From PNKC01 sp039917655 (GTDB lineage: Bacteria > Chloroflexota > Dehalococcoidia > Tepidiformales > Tepidiformaceae), in contig JBDSJC010000177.1 of assembly GCA_039917655.1 (NCBI GenBank), positions 1 to 11,418 on the forward strand: a stretch of DNA of 11,418 bases, written 5' to 3'. The notes under the pieces are model-generated. The model saw only the letters and a program-made list of their open reading frames with translations, made no database searches and was not told where the DNA came from. This document shows positions 1 through 6,585 of this stretch, piece by piece. Position 1 is the first letter of the stretch. Each line of letters opens with the position of its first letter. The translations under genes were made by a program, and so were the position numbers.

Positions 1-61
1 AAAAACCTGGAGAACGCAATTGACCGGCCTCACCCCGGTGCCCGCCGACGGTCAGCAATTC

Positions 62-96
62 CCCTCTCCCGCGAGGCTCGGGGTAGCGGGTGAGGG
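62..96. repeat. REP-like hairpin
   Basis: An 11-bp inverted repeat (CCCTCTCCCGC at 62-72 and GCGGGTGAGGG at 86-96) has a single T/T mismatch and a 13-nt loop. No T-run follows on either strand, so it does not look like a simple intrinsic terminator. The C/T-rich then G/A-rich arms resemble dispersed REP-type palindromes of GC-rich genomes. A second, shorter inverted repeat lies just before it (TGACCG 21-26, CGGTCA 49-54), with GCAATT directly repeated at 16-21 and 55-60. Confidence 0.55.
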
Positions 97-162
97 CCCA
101 CGCGTCAATCCGGGACAAACGTCCGGCCCGCGTCGCCCTCCCGCTGGGCCCCGGAACGCAGG

Positions 163-213
163 AACGCGCTCAACCGGCTAGCGAACGGGCTAAAACGCGC
201 TAAAACGGGCTAA
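163..213 (+). repeat. Array of ~10-bp direct repeats, AACGSGCTAA type
   Basis: Three contiguous 10-bp units lie at 184-193, 194-203 and 204-213 (AACGGGCTAA, AACGCGCTAA, AACGGGCTAA). Two looser copies precede them (AACGCGCT from 163, AACCGGCT from 172). The ~10-bp period places the units on one face of the helix, as in cooperative binding sites of small MerR/BldC- or excisionase-like DNA-binding proteins. That role is inferred; no such protein is encoded in the window. Confidence 0.6.
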
Positions 214-217
214 TAAC

Positions 218-227
218 GTGAATTCAC
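218..227. promoter_or_regulatory. Perfect 10-bp palindrome between repeat arrays
   Basis: GTGAATTCAC is a perfect palindrome immediately after the first repeat array and before the second. It could be a dimeric operator, but a 10-bp palindrome can arise by chance. Its position between two repeat arrays is the only support. Confidence 0.3.
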
Positions 228-290
228 TTCTTTCAGAAAAAACGTTCCATCGACAAGCCCGCACCACCAACCGGGGCCGTCCACGCGCAA

Positions 291-326
291 GCGTTAGCCA
301 GGCGTTACCAGGCGTTACAAACGTTA
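291..326 (-). repeat. Second array of ~10-bp repeats, GCGTTA type
   Basis: GCGTTA occurs at 291-296, 302-307 and 312-317, followed by ACGTTA at 321-326, giving spacings of 11, 10 and 9 bp. Two copies share the longer form AGGCGTTAC. Read on the minus strand the core is TAACG, related to the TAA/AACG of the first array, so the two arrays face each other across the palindrome at 218-227. The whole 1-382 stretch has no convincing gene; reading frames there are shadows with no family resemblance. Confidence 0.6.
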
Positions 327-333
327 ATCAAGC

Positions 334-379
334 AAAAACACATTTTTCGCCGGGACGCTCGCAGTCTCACGAAGCGTCC
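334..379 (-). terminator. Putative terminator after the membrane-protein gene
   Basis: On the minus strand a 7-bp stem (GGACGCT/AGCGTCC, plus positions 373-379 and 353-359) begins 3 nt after the stop codon at 383-385. A second A5-TGTG-T5 element (334-347) follows about 5 nt later. The T-tract is not directly adjacent to the GC stem, so it is an imperfect intrinsic terminator for the acyl-CoA synthetase/membrane-protein unit. Confidence 0.4.
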
Positions 380-382
380 GCG

Positions 383-709
383 TCAGTGCGTGGCGGGGGC
401 GTGGAGGTCTTCGGAATGGCCCGCGGGCTCGTCGTCCTGTGGCAACTCCGAGGAGGTCATGATCGTGATCGGGGCGACCCACGCCGGGTTCGCCGGGAAC
501 CCGCCCATCCGCCGCTTCAGCAGGTAAAAGATGCTCAAGAGCAGCGCGAAGCCAGCCACCCCGCAAAGCATCCACACCACCGGCGGCAAGATGTCGCGCC
601 CGGTGCCACCCGTCGGAGACCCCTCCTGCGCGAACGCTGGCGCGGCGCTCAACAGGGCAGACACAGCGGTCACCACGGAGACGGCTACAAGCGGCGCAAG
701 GCGTTTCAT
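383..709 (-). CDS. Small secreted or membrane-anchored protein, unknown function
   Basis: Predicted 108-aa protein. Residues 1-27 form a signal peptide with a basic start (MKR), a hydrophobic core and an AFA cleavage site before Gln28. A short Gly/Thr-rich stretch follows, then a transmembrane helix (about 41-64) closed by Lys-Arg-Arg at 65-67, and an acidic cytoplasmic tail rich in Asp, Glu and His. If the signal peptide is cleaved, the mature protein has a short outside segment and one helix. The ATG at 709 was chosen over an upstream GTG (739) because it begins at the signal peptide; the Shine-Dalgarno sequence is weak (GGA about 8 nt away). It lies 52 bp downstream of the acyl-CoA synthetase on the same strand and may be co-transcribed. 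I do not recognise the family. Confidence 0.72.
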   Translation of the reverse strand: MKRLAPLVAVSVVTAVSALLSAAPAFAQEGSPTGGTGRDILPPVVWMLCGVAGFALLLSIFYLLKRRMGGFPANPAWVAPITIMTSSELPQDDEPAGHSEDLHAPATH

Positions 710-761
710 TTCGAATCCAAGTCTATGGTCTGGTTGCACCGGGTCAAGCGGGGGGCGGCCG

Positions 762-2333
762 TCACATACCGTCGTTCTGGGGCCCGCCGTAGGCCTTACG
801 CAAGTCGTTCTTCAGCACTTTGCCCATGGTGTTGCGCGGCAGCTCATCCACAATCGCGTAGTAAGCCGGCGCCTTGAAACTCGCCAGGCGGCTTTTCGTG
901 TACTCGATCAGCTCTTCCGGCGTGATGGTCTCGCCGGCTTTGGCCACGATCACGGCCTTCACCACTTCGCCCCAGTCCACGTCCGGAACGCCGATGACCG
1001 CCGCCTCTTCGACCTTCGGGTGCTCCTCAAGGCAGTTCTCGATCTCGCCGGCGGAGATGTTTTCGCCCCCGCGGATGATCAGGTCCTTCTTGCGGCCAGT
1101 GATGAACAGATAGCCGCCCTCGTCGATCCGCCCGAGGTCCCCGGTGTGCAGCCAGCCGTCCATGATGGCGGTGCTCGTGGCCTCGTCCTGCTGGTAGTAG
1201 CCCTTCATAACCCGGTCGGATCGGACGCAGATCTCGCCTTCTTCGCCGGGTGGGAGGAGCCGGTTACGTTCGTCCATGATGCCGAGTTCGACGTCCGGCA
1301 TCGGCCGCCCAACAGACCTCAGCCGACGCTCCTTCACCTCAAAGTCGGTGCTCAGGTCGTGGTCCTCGGCGCTGAGGAAGGTGAGCGTCGAAGTCGACTC
1401 TGTCTGGCCGTAGGCGTTGACCAGCCCGATGCCCCGCGGCGAGAAGACATCGCAAGCGCGGCGCACCACTTCGTACGGCATCGGCGCCGCCCCGTAGGTG
1501 ATGCTCTTCATGCTCGAAATGTCGTGGCCATCGAAGTTGGGCGCCTCCATGATCCGCTTCAACATCGTCGGCACCACAAAGGAGTGCGTGGCCTTCTCCT
1601 GGTCCACCGCCTGCAACCAGAGTTCGGGCGTGAAGGCGGGCAGGATGACGAGCGTCCGGCCGCTCCAGATCGCCAGCATCATGGCCGTCGCCCCGGCGAC
1701 ATGGAAAAACGGCGCGGAGACCAGCAGCTTGTCGTGGATCTCGGGGTCCGCGGGGTTCTGGTTGGTGACGTAGGCGGTCATGTCCCGGTAGGTCAGTTGG
1801 ACGCCTTTGGGGAGCGCGGTTGTGCCGCTGGTGAAGATCAGGATCGTGGCGTCGTGGTCATCGATTTCGACCCAAATCTCGTCCTCGCCGCCGCTCTCGA
1901 TCAACGCGTCGTAGCTGAGAAAGCCGTCCGGGGCGCCAGCGTAGGCAACGTAGTGCTGCGTCGAACTGAGCGTCGGCTTGATGCGGTTGACGAGGTCTAC
2001 GTAGCGTTCGGAGACGAACAGCGCCTGGCACTGGCTGACGTTGAGCATGTGCGTCAGTTCTTCGTCCTTGGCGCGGTAGTTCAAGGGCACGAAGGTCACG
2101 CCCAGCATGGCGCAGGCGTAGTAGGTGAGCACGTAGTCCGCGCTGTTCACGGACATCACGGCTACTTTGTGGCCGCGTTCGACACCGAGCGACTGGAGGC
2201 CGTTCGCGAGCTTCACCACCAGCGGATACATCTCACCATACGTAACCCGCTTGTCGCTCCCGCCCACTTCGACGAGCGCCTCGCGCTCTGGGACAACGGC
2301 CGACGAGATTTGGAGGAATTCGATGGTGTTCAT
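762..2333 (-). CDS. Long-chain acyl-CoA synthetase / AMP-dependent ligase
   Basis: 523-aa ANL-superfamily enzyme that activates a carboxylic acid with ATP to an acyl-adenylate and transfers it to CoA; cytoplasmic. Visible motifs in order: phosphate-binding loop TSGTTALPKG (168-177), YGQTES (308-313), TGD with Asp399, hinge region GRKKD (413-417), GGENIS (422-427), and the C-terminal catalytic Lys505 in NTMGKVLK. Length and motif order are normal for a complete enzyme. The substrate is not readable; a fatty or aromatic acid is most likely. The ATG at 2333 has a Shine-Dalgarno GGAG (2339-2342) with 5-nt spacing, and a TAGAAT -10 box lies about 50 bp upstream, so this gene has a conventional leader unlike many of its neighbours. 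It is divergent from the Uma2 gene and followed by the small membrane protein. Confidence 0.93.
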   Translation of the reverse strand: MNTIEFLQISSAVVPEREALVEVGGSDKRVTYGEMYPLVVKLANGLQSLGVERGHKVAVMSVNSADYVLTYYACAMLGVTFVPLNYRAKDEELTHMLNVSQCQALFVSERYVDLVNRIKPTLSSTQHYVAYAGAPDGFLSYDALIESGGEDEIWVEIDDHDATILIFTSGTTALPKGVQLTYRDMTAYVTNQNPADPEIHDKLLVSAPFFHVAGATAMMLAIWSGRTLVILPAFTPELWLQAVDQEKATHSFVVPTMLKRIMEAPNFDGHDISSMKSITYGAAPMPYEVVRRACDVFSPRGIGLVNAYGQTESTSTLTFLSAEDHDLSTDFEVKERRLRSVGRPMPDVELGIMDERNRLLPPGEEGEICVRSDRVMKGYYQQDEATSTAIMDGWLHTGDLGRIDEGGYLFITGRKKDLIIRGGENISAGEIENCLEEHPKVEEAAVIGVPDVDWGEVVKAVIVAKAGETITPEELIEYTKSRLASFKAPAYYAIVDELPRNTMGKVLKNDLRKAYGGPQNDGM

Positions 2334-2382
2334 GGGGACTCCGATAGAACGTTCCGCTCGGTCGAGCGAGTGCGTGGGCCGG

Positions 2383-2388
2383 ATTCTA
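2383..2388 (-). promoter_or_regulatory. -10 box for acyl-CoA synthetase
   Basis: TAGAAT on the minus strand predicts a start near 2376 and a leader of about 43 nt containing the GGAG Shine-Dalgarno site. A weak TTCGCC lies about 18 bp upstream as a possible -35. Confidence 0.45.
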
Positions 2389-2442
2389 CCGAAACCGGGC
2401 GGCTGGGGCGAACCGGCGCCGCGGTGAGTGGGGTCCGCGCGG

Positions 2443-2448
2443 TATACT
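2443..2448 (+). promoter_or_regulatory. -10 box, leaderless promoter of Uma2 gene
   Basis: TATACT ends 7 nt before the ATG at 2456. This puts the transcription start at or next to the A of the start codon. No Shine-Dalgarno sequence and no obvious -35 are present. Confidence 0.6.
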
Positions 2449-2455
2449 GCACGGC

Positions 2456-3010
2456 ATGACGACTCCCCTCCGCGTCTCGGTTGCTGACTTCCTGGCGATG
2501 GAGGAAACGAAGCCCTACCTCGAGCTGATTGACGGCGAGGTGGTGGAAAAAGCTATGCCCACTGAAGCCCACGGATTGTTAGTTCTTGAACTGGGTTCAC
2601 GCCTCCTCGCCTACCTGCGGCGAACGAAGGAGGGCCGCGCAATGACGGAAGTGCGTCACTTTGCCGAAGACGAGCAGCGAATCTACCTGCCGGACGTGAG
2701 CGTCACGATCGCCTCCCAAGGCGGGGCGGTCCAGCGCGTTGGTGTGAAACGCGTGCCTCCCGATTTCGCGATCGAAGTGCTCTCCCCTAACGATCGGGCC
2801 GCCCGTGTGCTCGACAAGGTCCAGTTCTACCTGAGGGCGGGCGTCCAGCTGGTTTGGCTGGTGGACCCCGAGCTGCGGGTCGTCTTCGTCTACCGCCCGG
2901 GAGTCGAGAGCAAAGAGCATCGCGCTCCCGAAGTGATCGACGCCAAGCCGGTGCTCAGCGCGTTCTCCCTGGACCTGGCGGAACTGTTCGCCGTGCTCGA
3001 CGAGGACTAG
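2456..3010 (+). CDS. Uma2 family endonuclease-like protein (DUF820)
   Basis: 184-aa protein of the Uma2/DUF820 family, a PD-(D/E)XK restriction-endonuclease fold abundant in Cyanobacteria and Chloroflexota; its biological role is poorly known. The N-terminus carries the family signature YLELIDGEVVEK (21-32). Likely active-site residues are Asp80 in LPDVSV, Glu107 in AIEVLSP and Lys121 in LDKVQFY, followed by the typical GVQLVWLVDPE segment. Length is usual for the family and all catalytic positions are kept, so it looks active. The start follows a TATACT box by 7 nt with no Shine-Dalgarno sequence. Its stop TAG overlaps the stop of the convergent gene at 3007 by 4 nt. Confidence 0.93.
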   Translation: MTTPLRVSVADFLAMEETKPYLELIDGEVVEKAMPTEAHGLLVLELGSRLLAYLRRTKEGRAMTEVRHFAEDEQRIYLPDVSVTIASQGGAVQRVGVKRVPPDFAIEVLSPNDRAARVLDKVQFYLRAGVQLVWLVDPELRVVFVYRPGVESKEHRAPEVIDAKPVLSAFSLDLAELFAVLDED

Positions 3011-3576
3011 CACGAAGCCACGGCGAGCGGATTGGCGCCCTCACGCTTCGTGCAGATACGCTTGCTGACATCCACTGTGAGTCTCCGGGCAGAATCGATG
3101 TCCACTGGATGGCGTTCCAGGTTCGCCGCATCGGTGTCCAGGCGCACGCCGGTCACGTCGTAGATTGCCGAGTTGCAGTCTTCGCGAAAGAGCAGCGTCG
3201 TACCCACGGCGAGCGCACTCATTCGCCCGGTGTACCTGCCGAGCAGGCCGGGCAGCTTCGGGTCGGTGATCGGGATCGGCGAGACGCGGCAACGCCGCTG
3301 CGCACTGGCGCGATTGGCCCCGTCCAGGTCACTCAGGGCGACGAACGAACCATCTCCCAGCCGGGCGACGTAGACGTTGCGCTCGGCGACGAATTCGACC
3401 GCGCCGTTGGCGTATGAATCGGCGGGGGCGAGCACCAGCTTCCCCGAATTGGCGCCCGATTCGAAAAAACCAACCGCCGCCACGCCGAGCACAACCACGA
3501 CACCAATGAACGCGACGACGCCAATGCAGCCCAGTGCCACAGGCGGCCGGGGACCTGCGGGGGATTCGCGTATCAT
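3007..3576 (-). CDS. Membrane-anchored Rieske-like protein lacking cluster ligands
   Basis: 189-aa protein with a short Pro-rich N-terminus, one transmembrane helix (about 13-36) and a probably extracytoplasmic domain. Residues ~60-171 show the pattern of a Rieske domain: a GSFVALSDLD strand-loop where the first Cys-X-His would be, and FREDCNSAIYDVTGVRLDTD in place of the second Cys-X-X-His followed by a typical FD-x-x-G turn, then a closing V-D-V strand. The cluster-binding Cys/His pairs are absent, so an iron-sulfur cluster is unlikely. The assignment rests on pattern only. The ATG at 3576 is preferred to the one at 3582 because TACGCT ends 7 nt before it, a leaderless-type start as in several neighbours. 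It lies 41 bp after the enoyl-CoA hydratase on the same strand. Confidence 0.75.
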   Translation of the reverse strand: MIRESPAGPRPPVALGCIGVVAFIGVVVVLGVAAVGFFESGANSGKLVLAPADSYANGAVEFVAERNVYVARLGDGSFVALSDLDGANRASAQRRCRVSPIPITDPKLPGLLGRYTGRMSALAVGTTLLFREDCNSAIYDVTGVRLDTDAANLERHPVDIDSARRLTVDVSKRICTKREGANPLAVASC

Positions 3577-3583
3577 GGGCATC

Positions 3584-3589
3584 AGCGTA
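3584..3589 (-). promoter_or_regulatory. -10 box, leaderless promoter of Rieske-like gene
   Basis: TACGCT on the minus strand ends 7 nt before the ATG at 3576. It lies in the 41-bp gap after the enoyl-CoA hydratase gene, so the Rieske-like gene probably has its own promoter. Confidence 0.45.
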
Positions 3590-3617
3590 GCAGGCGGCGG
3601 AGTACGCCCGGGCCGGG

Positions 3618-4286
3618 TCAGACTGTCAGCGGGAGCCGGGCGGCGCGGCGAGCGTGGGCTGCTTCAACACCACCGGGGGAGAGCAACCGATCGACTGCGC
3701 GCGCGACGGCAGCATCCAGTCCAGCCTCGGCCACCTCATCGATCAGTCCCCAGCGGAGAGCAGCGTCGGCTCCAATCGGCTCGCCGGAAAGGATCATCTG
3801 CGCAGCGACACCGGGTGGGACAGTACGGGGCAGCGTCTGGGTGCCGCCGGCGCTCGGAATGTATCCGAGCGTGACTTCCGGTAGCGCGAAGGTTGTGCCG
3901 GGCGAGGCCGTGCGGAGGTCGCAGCAGAGCGGCAGCTCCAGACCGGCGCCGAAGCAGTAGCCGTGCATCGCCGCAACGGTGGCGCAACGATGACCGATCA
4001 GCGCCTCCCAGAGGTCGCGGCCGTGGCGCGCGCTGCGCGCCTCCATCACAGACGGCGCCGTGCCGAACTCGGAGATGTCGGCGCCAGCACAGAACGCCGC
4101 CCCTTCGCCCCGAAAGACAATCACCCGCACGTCCGGGGTGTCGCGGCAGGCCGCCAGGTAGGTCCAGAGGAGGTCGCGCATTTCCAGGTTGATGGCGTTC
4201 AGACGCTCAGGGCGATTGAGGGTTATCGCTGCGACGCCACGCGAGTCGATGTCGAAGAGGACGGGGTTGCGCCCTTCAAAGGTCAA
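3618..4286 (-). CDS. Short enoyl-CoA hydratase/isomerase family protein
   Basis: Predicted 222-aa crotonase-fold protein that would hydrate 2-enoyl-CoA or act on a related acyl-CoA. Visible: ITLNRPERLNAI (21-32), the oxyanion-hole segment AAFCAGADI (63-71), HGYCFGAGLELPLCCD with catalytic Glu117, and FALPEVTLGYIPSAGGTQ with the second Glu137. Both glutamates of true hydratases are present. The C-terminus stops right after the last conserved core helix, so the usual ~30-40 residue trimerisation tail is missing. No ATG fits: the homology starts near a TTG at 4286, overlapping the toxin gene end by 11 nt with a weak AGG upstream. A longer in-frame version would overlap the toxin by over 150 nt and adds no family sequence. 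Confidence 0.85.
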   Translation of the reverse strand: MTFEGRNPVLFDIDSRGVAAITLNRPERLNAINLEMRDLLWTYLAACRDTPDVRVIVFRGEGAAFCAGADISEFGTAPSVMEARSARHGRDLWEALIGHRCATVAAMHGYCFGAGLELPLCCDLRTASPGTTFALPEVTLGYIPSAGGTQTLPRTVPPGVAAQMILSGEPIGADAALRWGLIDEVAEAGLDAAVARAVDRLLSPGGVEAAHARRAARLPLTV

Positions 4287-4542
4287 GGTAAACCTGGCCT
4301 CGGGGCGCGATCCGTTCGATCGAGATGTGCGATTCCTCAACACAGACGACGAAGATAAGCCGTAGCCCACCGACTCTTGCCGAACGGAACTCTCCGAGTC
4401 CGGCCAGCGGTTTGGAGTATCGGCTATCAAGAGGATCGCCCCGTATCAATTCAATCTTCCTAGTGATCCGCTCCTGAGTTGGGCGGTCTGCGCGACGCAG
4501 GTACCGTGTCGCTGCGGATGAGAGACTTACCCGGTAGTTCAA
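4276..4542 (-). CDS. RelE/ParE family toxin
   Basis: 88-aa type II toxin of the RelE/ParE fold, which cuts ribosome-bound mRNA (RelE) or poisons gyrase (ParE); which applies cannot be decided here. Typical pattern: an N-terminal strand YRVSLS, two helices with many Arg/Lys, IRGDPLDSRYSKPLAGLGEF, the strand FRSARVGGLRLIF (Arg53, Arg56, Arg61) and the closing RIAPRGQVY with Arg81 and Tyr85. It starts with TTG at 4542, whose bases overlap the antitoxin stop TGA (shared TTGA), indicating translational coupling. Its 3' end overlaps the enoyl-CoA hydratase start by 11 nt. Full length for the family. Confidence 0.9.
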   Translation of the reverse strand: MNYRVSLSSAATRYLRRADRPTQERITRKIELIRGDPLDSRYSKPLAGLGEFRSARVGGLRLIFVVCVEESHISIERIAPRGQVYLDL

Positions 4543-4733
4543 AGGCCGAGTTCGAGCTTCAGATCGTCCCAGTCCCTCGAATCGCCGCTCACGCGGGACT
4601 TTCGAATTTCCGCGAACTCGTCCTCGGTCAACTCATCGGGGTCTTCGTGCATGTTCAACCGGTCGATGAGGTCTTCGGCCTCTTCCTCCGTCAACCCCTG
4701 GACGATGCCGAGCAATGCTTCCTTGGCAGTCAT
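4539..4733 (-). CDS. Antitoxin of RelE/ParE pair
   Basis: 64-aa acidic protein beginning MTAKEALLGIVQGLTEEEAE, with a helical N-terminus and a C-terminal segment (RDWDDLKLELGL) typical of small antitoxins preceding RelE/ParE toxins. The C-terminal part would wrap the toxin and neutralise it; the N-terminal part would dimerise and may bind the promoter. The ATG at 4733 was chosen over a much longer upstream reading because TACACT ends 7 nt before it, the leaderless pattern, and because the extra upstream sequence overlaps the divergent gene. The stop overlaps the toxin's TTG start. Confidence 0.85.
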   Translation of the reverse strand: MTAKEALLGIVQGLTEEEAEDLIDRLNMHEDPDELTEDEFAEIRKSRVSGDSRDWDDLKLELGL

Positions 4734-4740
4734 GGCCCAC

Positions 4741-4746
4741 AGTGTA
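4741..4746 (-). promoter_or_regulatory. -10 box, leaderless promoter of TA pair
   Basis: TACACT on the minus strand ends 7 nt before the antitoxin ATG. It lies in an 84-bp divergent region opposite the TATACT box at 4804, so binding by the antitoxin complex could affect both directions (inference). Confidence 0.55.
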
Positions 4747-4803
4747 CCCCATCGAAATGCGACACCTTGCTCGCTCGGCGTACGCCCTATGAGGGTCAGC
4801 CCG

Positions 4804-4809
4804 TATACT
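4804..4809 (+). promoter_or_regulatory. -10 box, leaderless promoter of 133-aa gene
   Basis: TATACT ends 8 nt before the ATG at 4818. There is no Shine-Dalgarno sequence in the intervening CCGCCTTC. Confidence 0.55.
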
Positions 4810-4817
4810 CCGCCTTC

Positions 4818-5219
4818 ATGGACGGCGACCCGCTCCTCCGCAAAGCACAGGCAGACTTGATACTCGAACGCACCGCCATGCAACTGCAAACGCTCCTGCA
4901 TGAAGCGTGCGCTGAACTCACTCCGTTCCCGTCTTTTCCGAACGCGCTGTTCACGAACGCGATCGAATGCGATGCCGGGGCCGCGGCCGATTCCGAGCGA
5001 GGCTGCGTAGTGGTCGCTGGCGATGGCGAGCTTTACGAACTCGAGATGGGCATCGACCACGATTCGGTCGAACTGACCGGCTCTTGGGACCCGGTGACCG
5101 CACGCAAAGAGACGCTGAAGAAGCTCGACCTGCTGCCCCGCGACTATCTGATCTACGCCTACAACGGCCTCATTGCCGTGACAGAGGCGTTGCTCGAACG
5201 CAGCGAGGCAACGGCATGA
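4818..5219 (+). CDS. Conserved-looking hypothetical protein, 133 aa
   Basis: 133-aa soluble protein with no signal peptide or membrane segment. An N-terminal helical, charged stretch (LLRKAQADLILERTAMQLQT) is followed by a mixed domain with strand-like segments (RGCVVVAGDGELYELEMGID, YLIYAYNGLIAV) and a C-terminal helix. I do not recognise the family. The ATG at 4818 is set by the TATACT box 8 nt upstream; a longer in-frame reading would run through the divergent promoter region. Its stop TGA overlaps the ATG of the TPR gene (ATGA), so the two are translationally coupled and probably act together. Confidence 0.78.
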   Translation: MDGDPLLRKAQADLILERTAMQLQTLLHEACAELTPFPSFPNALFTNAIECDAGAAADSERGCVVVAGDGELYELEMGIDHDSVELTGSWDPVTARKETLKKLDLLPRDYLIYAYNGLIAVTEALLERSEATA

Positions 5220-6559
5220 AACGCCTGCTGAAACGCATACTCTTCCTCAGCCTGCTAGCCGGGGCCGGGCTGGTCGCATTCCGGATGCTGTCCCGCCGGA
5301 GGAAATCCTCTGAGCCATACAGCTGGTCGCCGGCGCCGCCCCCAGCGCCCGCCGTCCAGGTCGAAGTCCACGCGCCAGAGCCGGGCAGAGAAGAGGTACC
5401 CGCGCCCGTCGAGGGCTTCGTTGAGGCCGTGGACGCACCGGACGCGCCCGAACTTGAGACTGGGCTAAGACCGCCCGTTGCGCCCGAGCCGCCCCCGCCC
5501 GAGCCGCCAGTCGAATGGTCGCCCGAGCCAACGGGGGCCACCGTTTCCCCAGACGAGGAGGCGCCGGCCACAACGGACGCACCTCGCGTCGAGTCCGAAG
5601 CCGTGCCCACTCCAGAAGAGACCGAGGCTTCGGGAGAGCCAGACTTCCTCACAGACTACTTCAACAAGCTGGCGGACACTGCGGACGAGGATCTGGCCGG
5701 GCGACTCGCGGGGCTGGCAGAGCCGGACCTGGAACTCGGCCCAAAAGCGCCTGAGATGCCGCTCGCGCCCCCGCTCCCTCTGGAACCGGCCACCGAACCA
5801 CCCTCTGAAGCTGCCGAGCCGATGTCGTCGTGGGAGGTGCCAGCCGCCCCAGCGCCGCCGCCGGATCCCACGCAGGGGCCGTCGGAGTTGCCTGAGTCAC
5901 TGGAAGCGGCACTTACCGAGATCGCGCCGATGCCCATCGTCCCGCCACCGCGGCGGACCGCCGAATCATATCTGGACGAAGGGAACGTCTACTTCAACGT
6001 TGGCCAGTATAAGCTCGCCATAGAGCGTTACAGCACCGCCGTGGAGATGGACCGGGAGCTCGTGGCGGCCTACTACAACCGGGCGAATGCACGCACCCGT
6101 TCAGGAGATTTCGAAGCAGCCCTGAACGACTATGATCGCGCGCTCGAACTCCAGCCGTTCGATGCCGACGCGCTGAACAATCGCGGAATGCTCCATCTCT
6201 ACCGCGCCAACTACGCGGATGCGGTGCGTGATTTCAACGCCGCATTGGGCATCGATCCGTCGGACACCACGGTGATCGTCAATCGCGGGCTGGCGCGCCT
6301 GCACTCCGGGGACGCCGCCAATGCCTTGCAGGACTTCCGCGAGGCGGTGGCGGTGGACGGCCAGGACGCGGCGGCGCACTACGGCGCCAGCCAGGCTTCG
6401 GCCGTCCTCGGGAACCACGATGAAGCGATCCGCTCGGTCGCCCGCGCGCTGGACCTGAACCCGGGATATGCCCGCGAAGCGGCCGGAGACCCTAGCCTCG
6501 CCTCACTCCAGGGCGACCCGGCCTTCCTCAAGCTCTTGCGGGACAGCGGCGCCCACTAA
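5216..6559 (+). CDS. Membrane-anchored TPR protein with Pro/Glu-rich linker
   Basis: 447-aa protein in three parts. Residues ~7-22 are a hydrophobic anchor flanked by basic residues (MKRLLKR and RRRK), fitting an uncleaved signal anchor. Residues ~30-245 are low-complexity, rich in Pro, Ala and Glu, likely an extended linker. From ~247 to ~418 there are about five tetratricopeptide repeats, with the usual pattern (YLDEGNVYFNVGQYKLAIERY, YYNRANARTRSGDFEAALNDY, then three more), ending in a short DPSLASLQGDPAFLKLL cap. TPRs mediate protein-protein contacts, so a scaffold at the membrane is likely. The ATG at 5216 overlaps the upstream stop (ATGA). The topology, cytoplasmic or outside, cannot be fixed from sequence. 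Confidence 0.9.
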   Translation: MKRLLKRILFLSLLAGAGLVAFRMLSRRRKSSEPYSWSPAPPPAPAVQVEVHAPEPGREEVPAPVEGFVEAVDAPDAPELETGLRPPVAPEPPPPEPPVEWSPEPTGATVSPDEEAPATTDAPRVESEAVPTPEETEASGEPDFLTDYFNKLADTADEDLAGRLAGLAEPDLELGPKAPEMPLAPPLPLEPATEPPSEAAEPMSSWEVPAAPAPPPDPTQGPSELPESLEAALTEIAPMPIVPPPRRTAESYLDEGNVYFNVGQYKLAIERYSTAVEMDRELVAAYYNRANARTRSGDFEAALNDYDRALELQPFDADALNNRGMLHLYRANYADAVRDFNAALGIDPSDTTVIVNRGLARLHSGDAANALQDFREAVAVDGQDAAAHYGASQASAVLGNHDEAIRSVARALDLNPGYAREAAGDPSLASLQGDPAFLKLLRDSGAH

Positions 6560-6585
6560 CCACCCTCGTCTCATTCGTCCCTCGG

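Noticed and set aside
163..326. CRISPR array
   Set aside because: Units are only ~10 bp with no spacers of usual length and no cas genes.
1..382. Replication origin
   Set aside because: No DnaA-box cluster and no dnaA or dnaN nearby; an AT-richer patch (316-350) alone is not enough.
218..877. Open frame over the repeat region
   Set aside because: Arg/Ser/Pro-rich shadow with no motif; it crosses the repeats and the antisense of two genes.
531..2459. A 642-codon open frame on the plus strand
   Set aside because: It is antisense to the acyl-CoA synthetase, which has all its family motifs; the plus-strand product is low-complexity with no family pattern. Long antisense frames are expected at this GC content.
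4287..4430. N-terminal extension of the enoyl-CoA hydratase to 4430
   Set aside because: The added 48 residues have no crotonase similarity and lie antiparallel-free inside the toxin gene in another frame.
4734..5060. N-terminal extension of the antitoxin to 5060
   Set aside because: It is antisense to the 133-aa gene and crosses both leaderless promoters; the antitoxin family pattern begins at the ATG at 4733.
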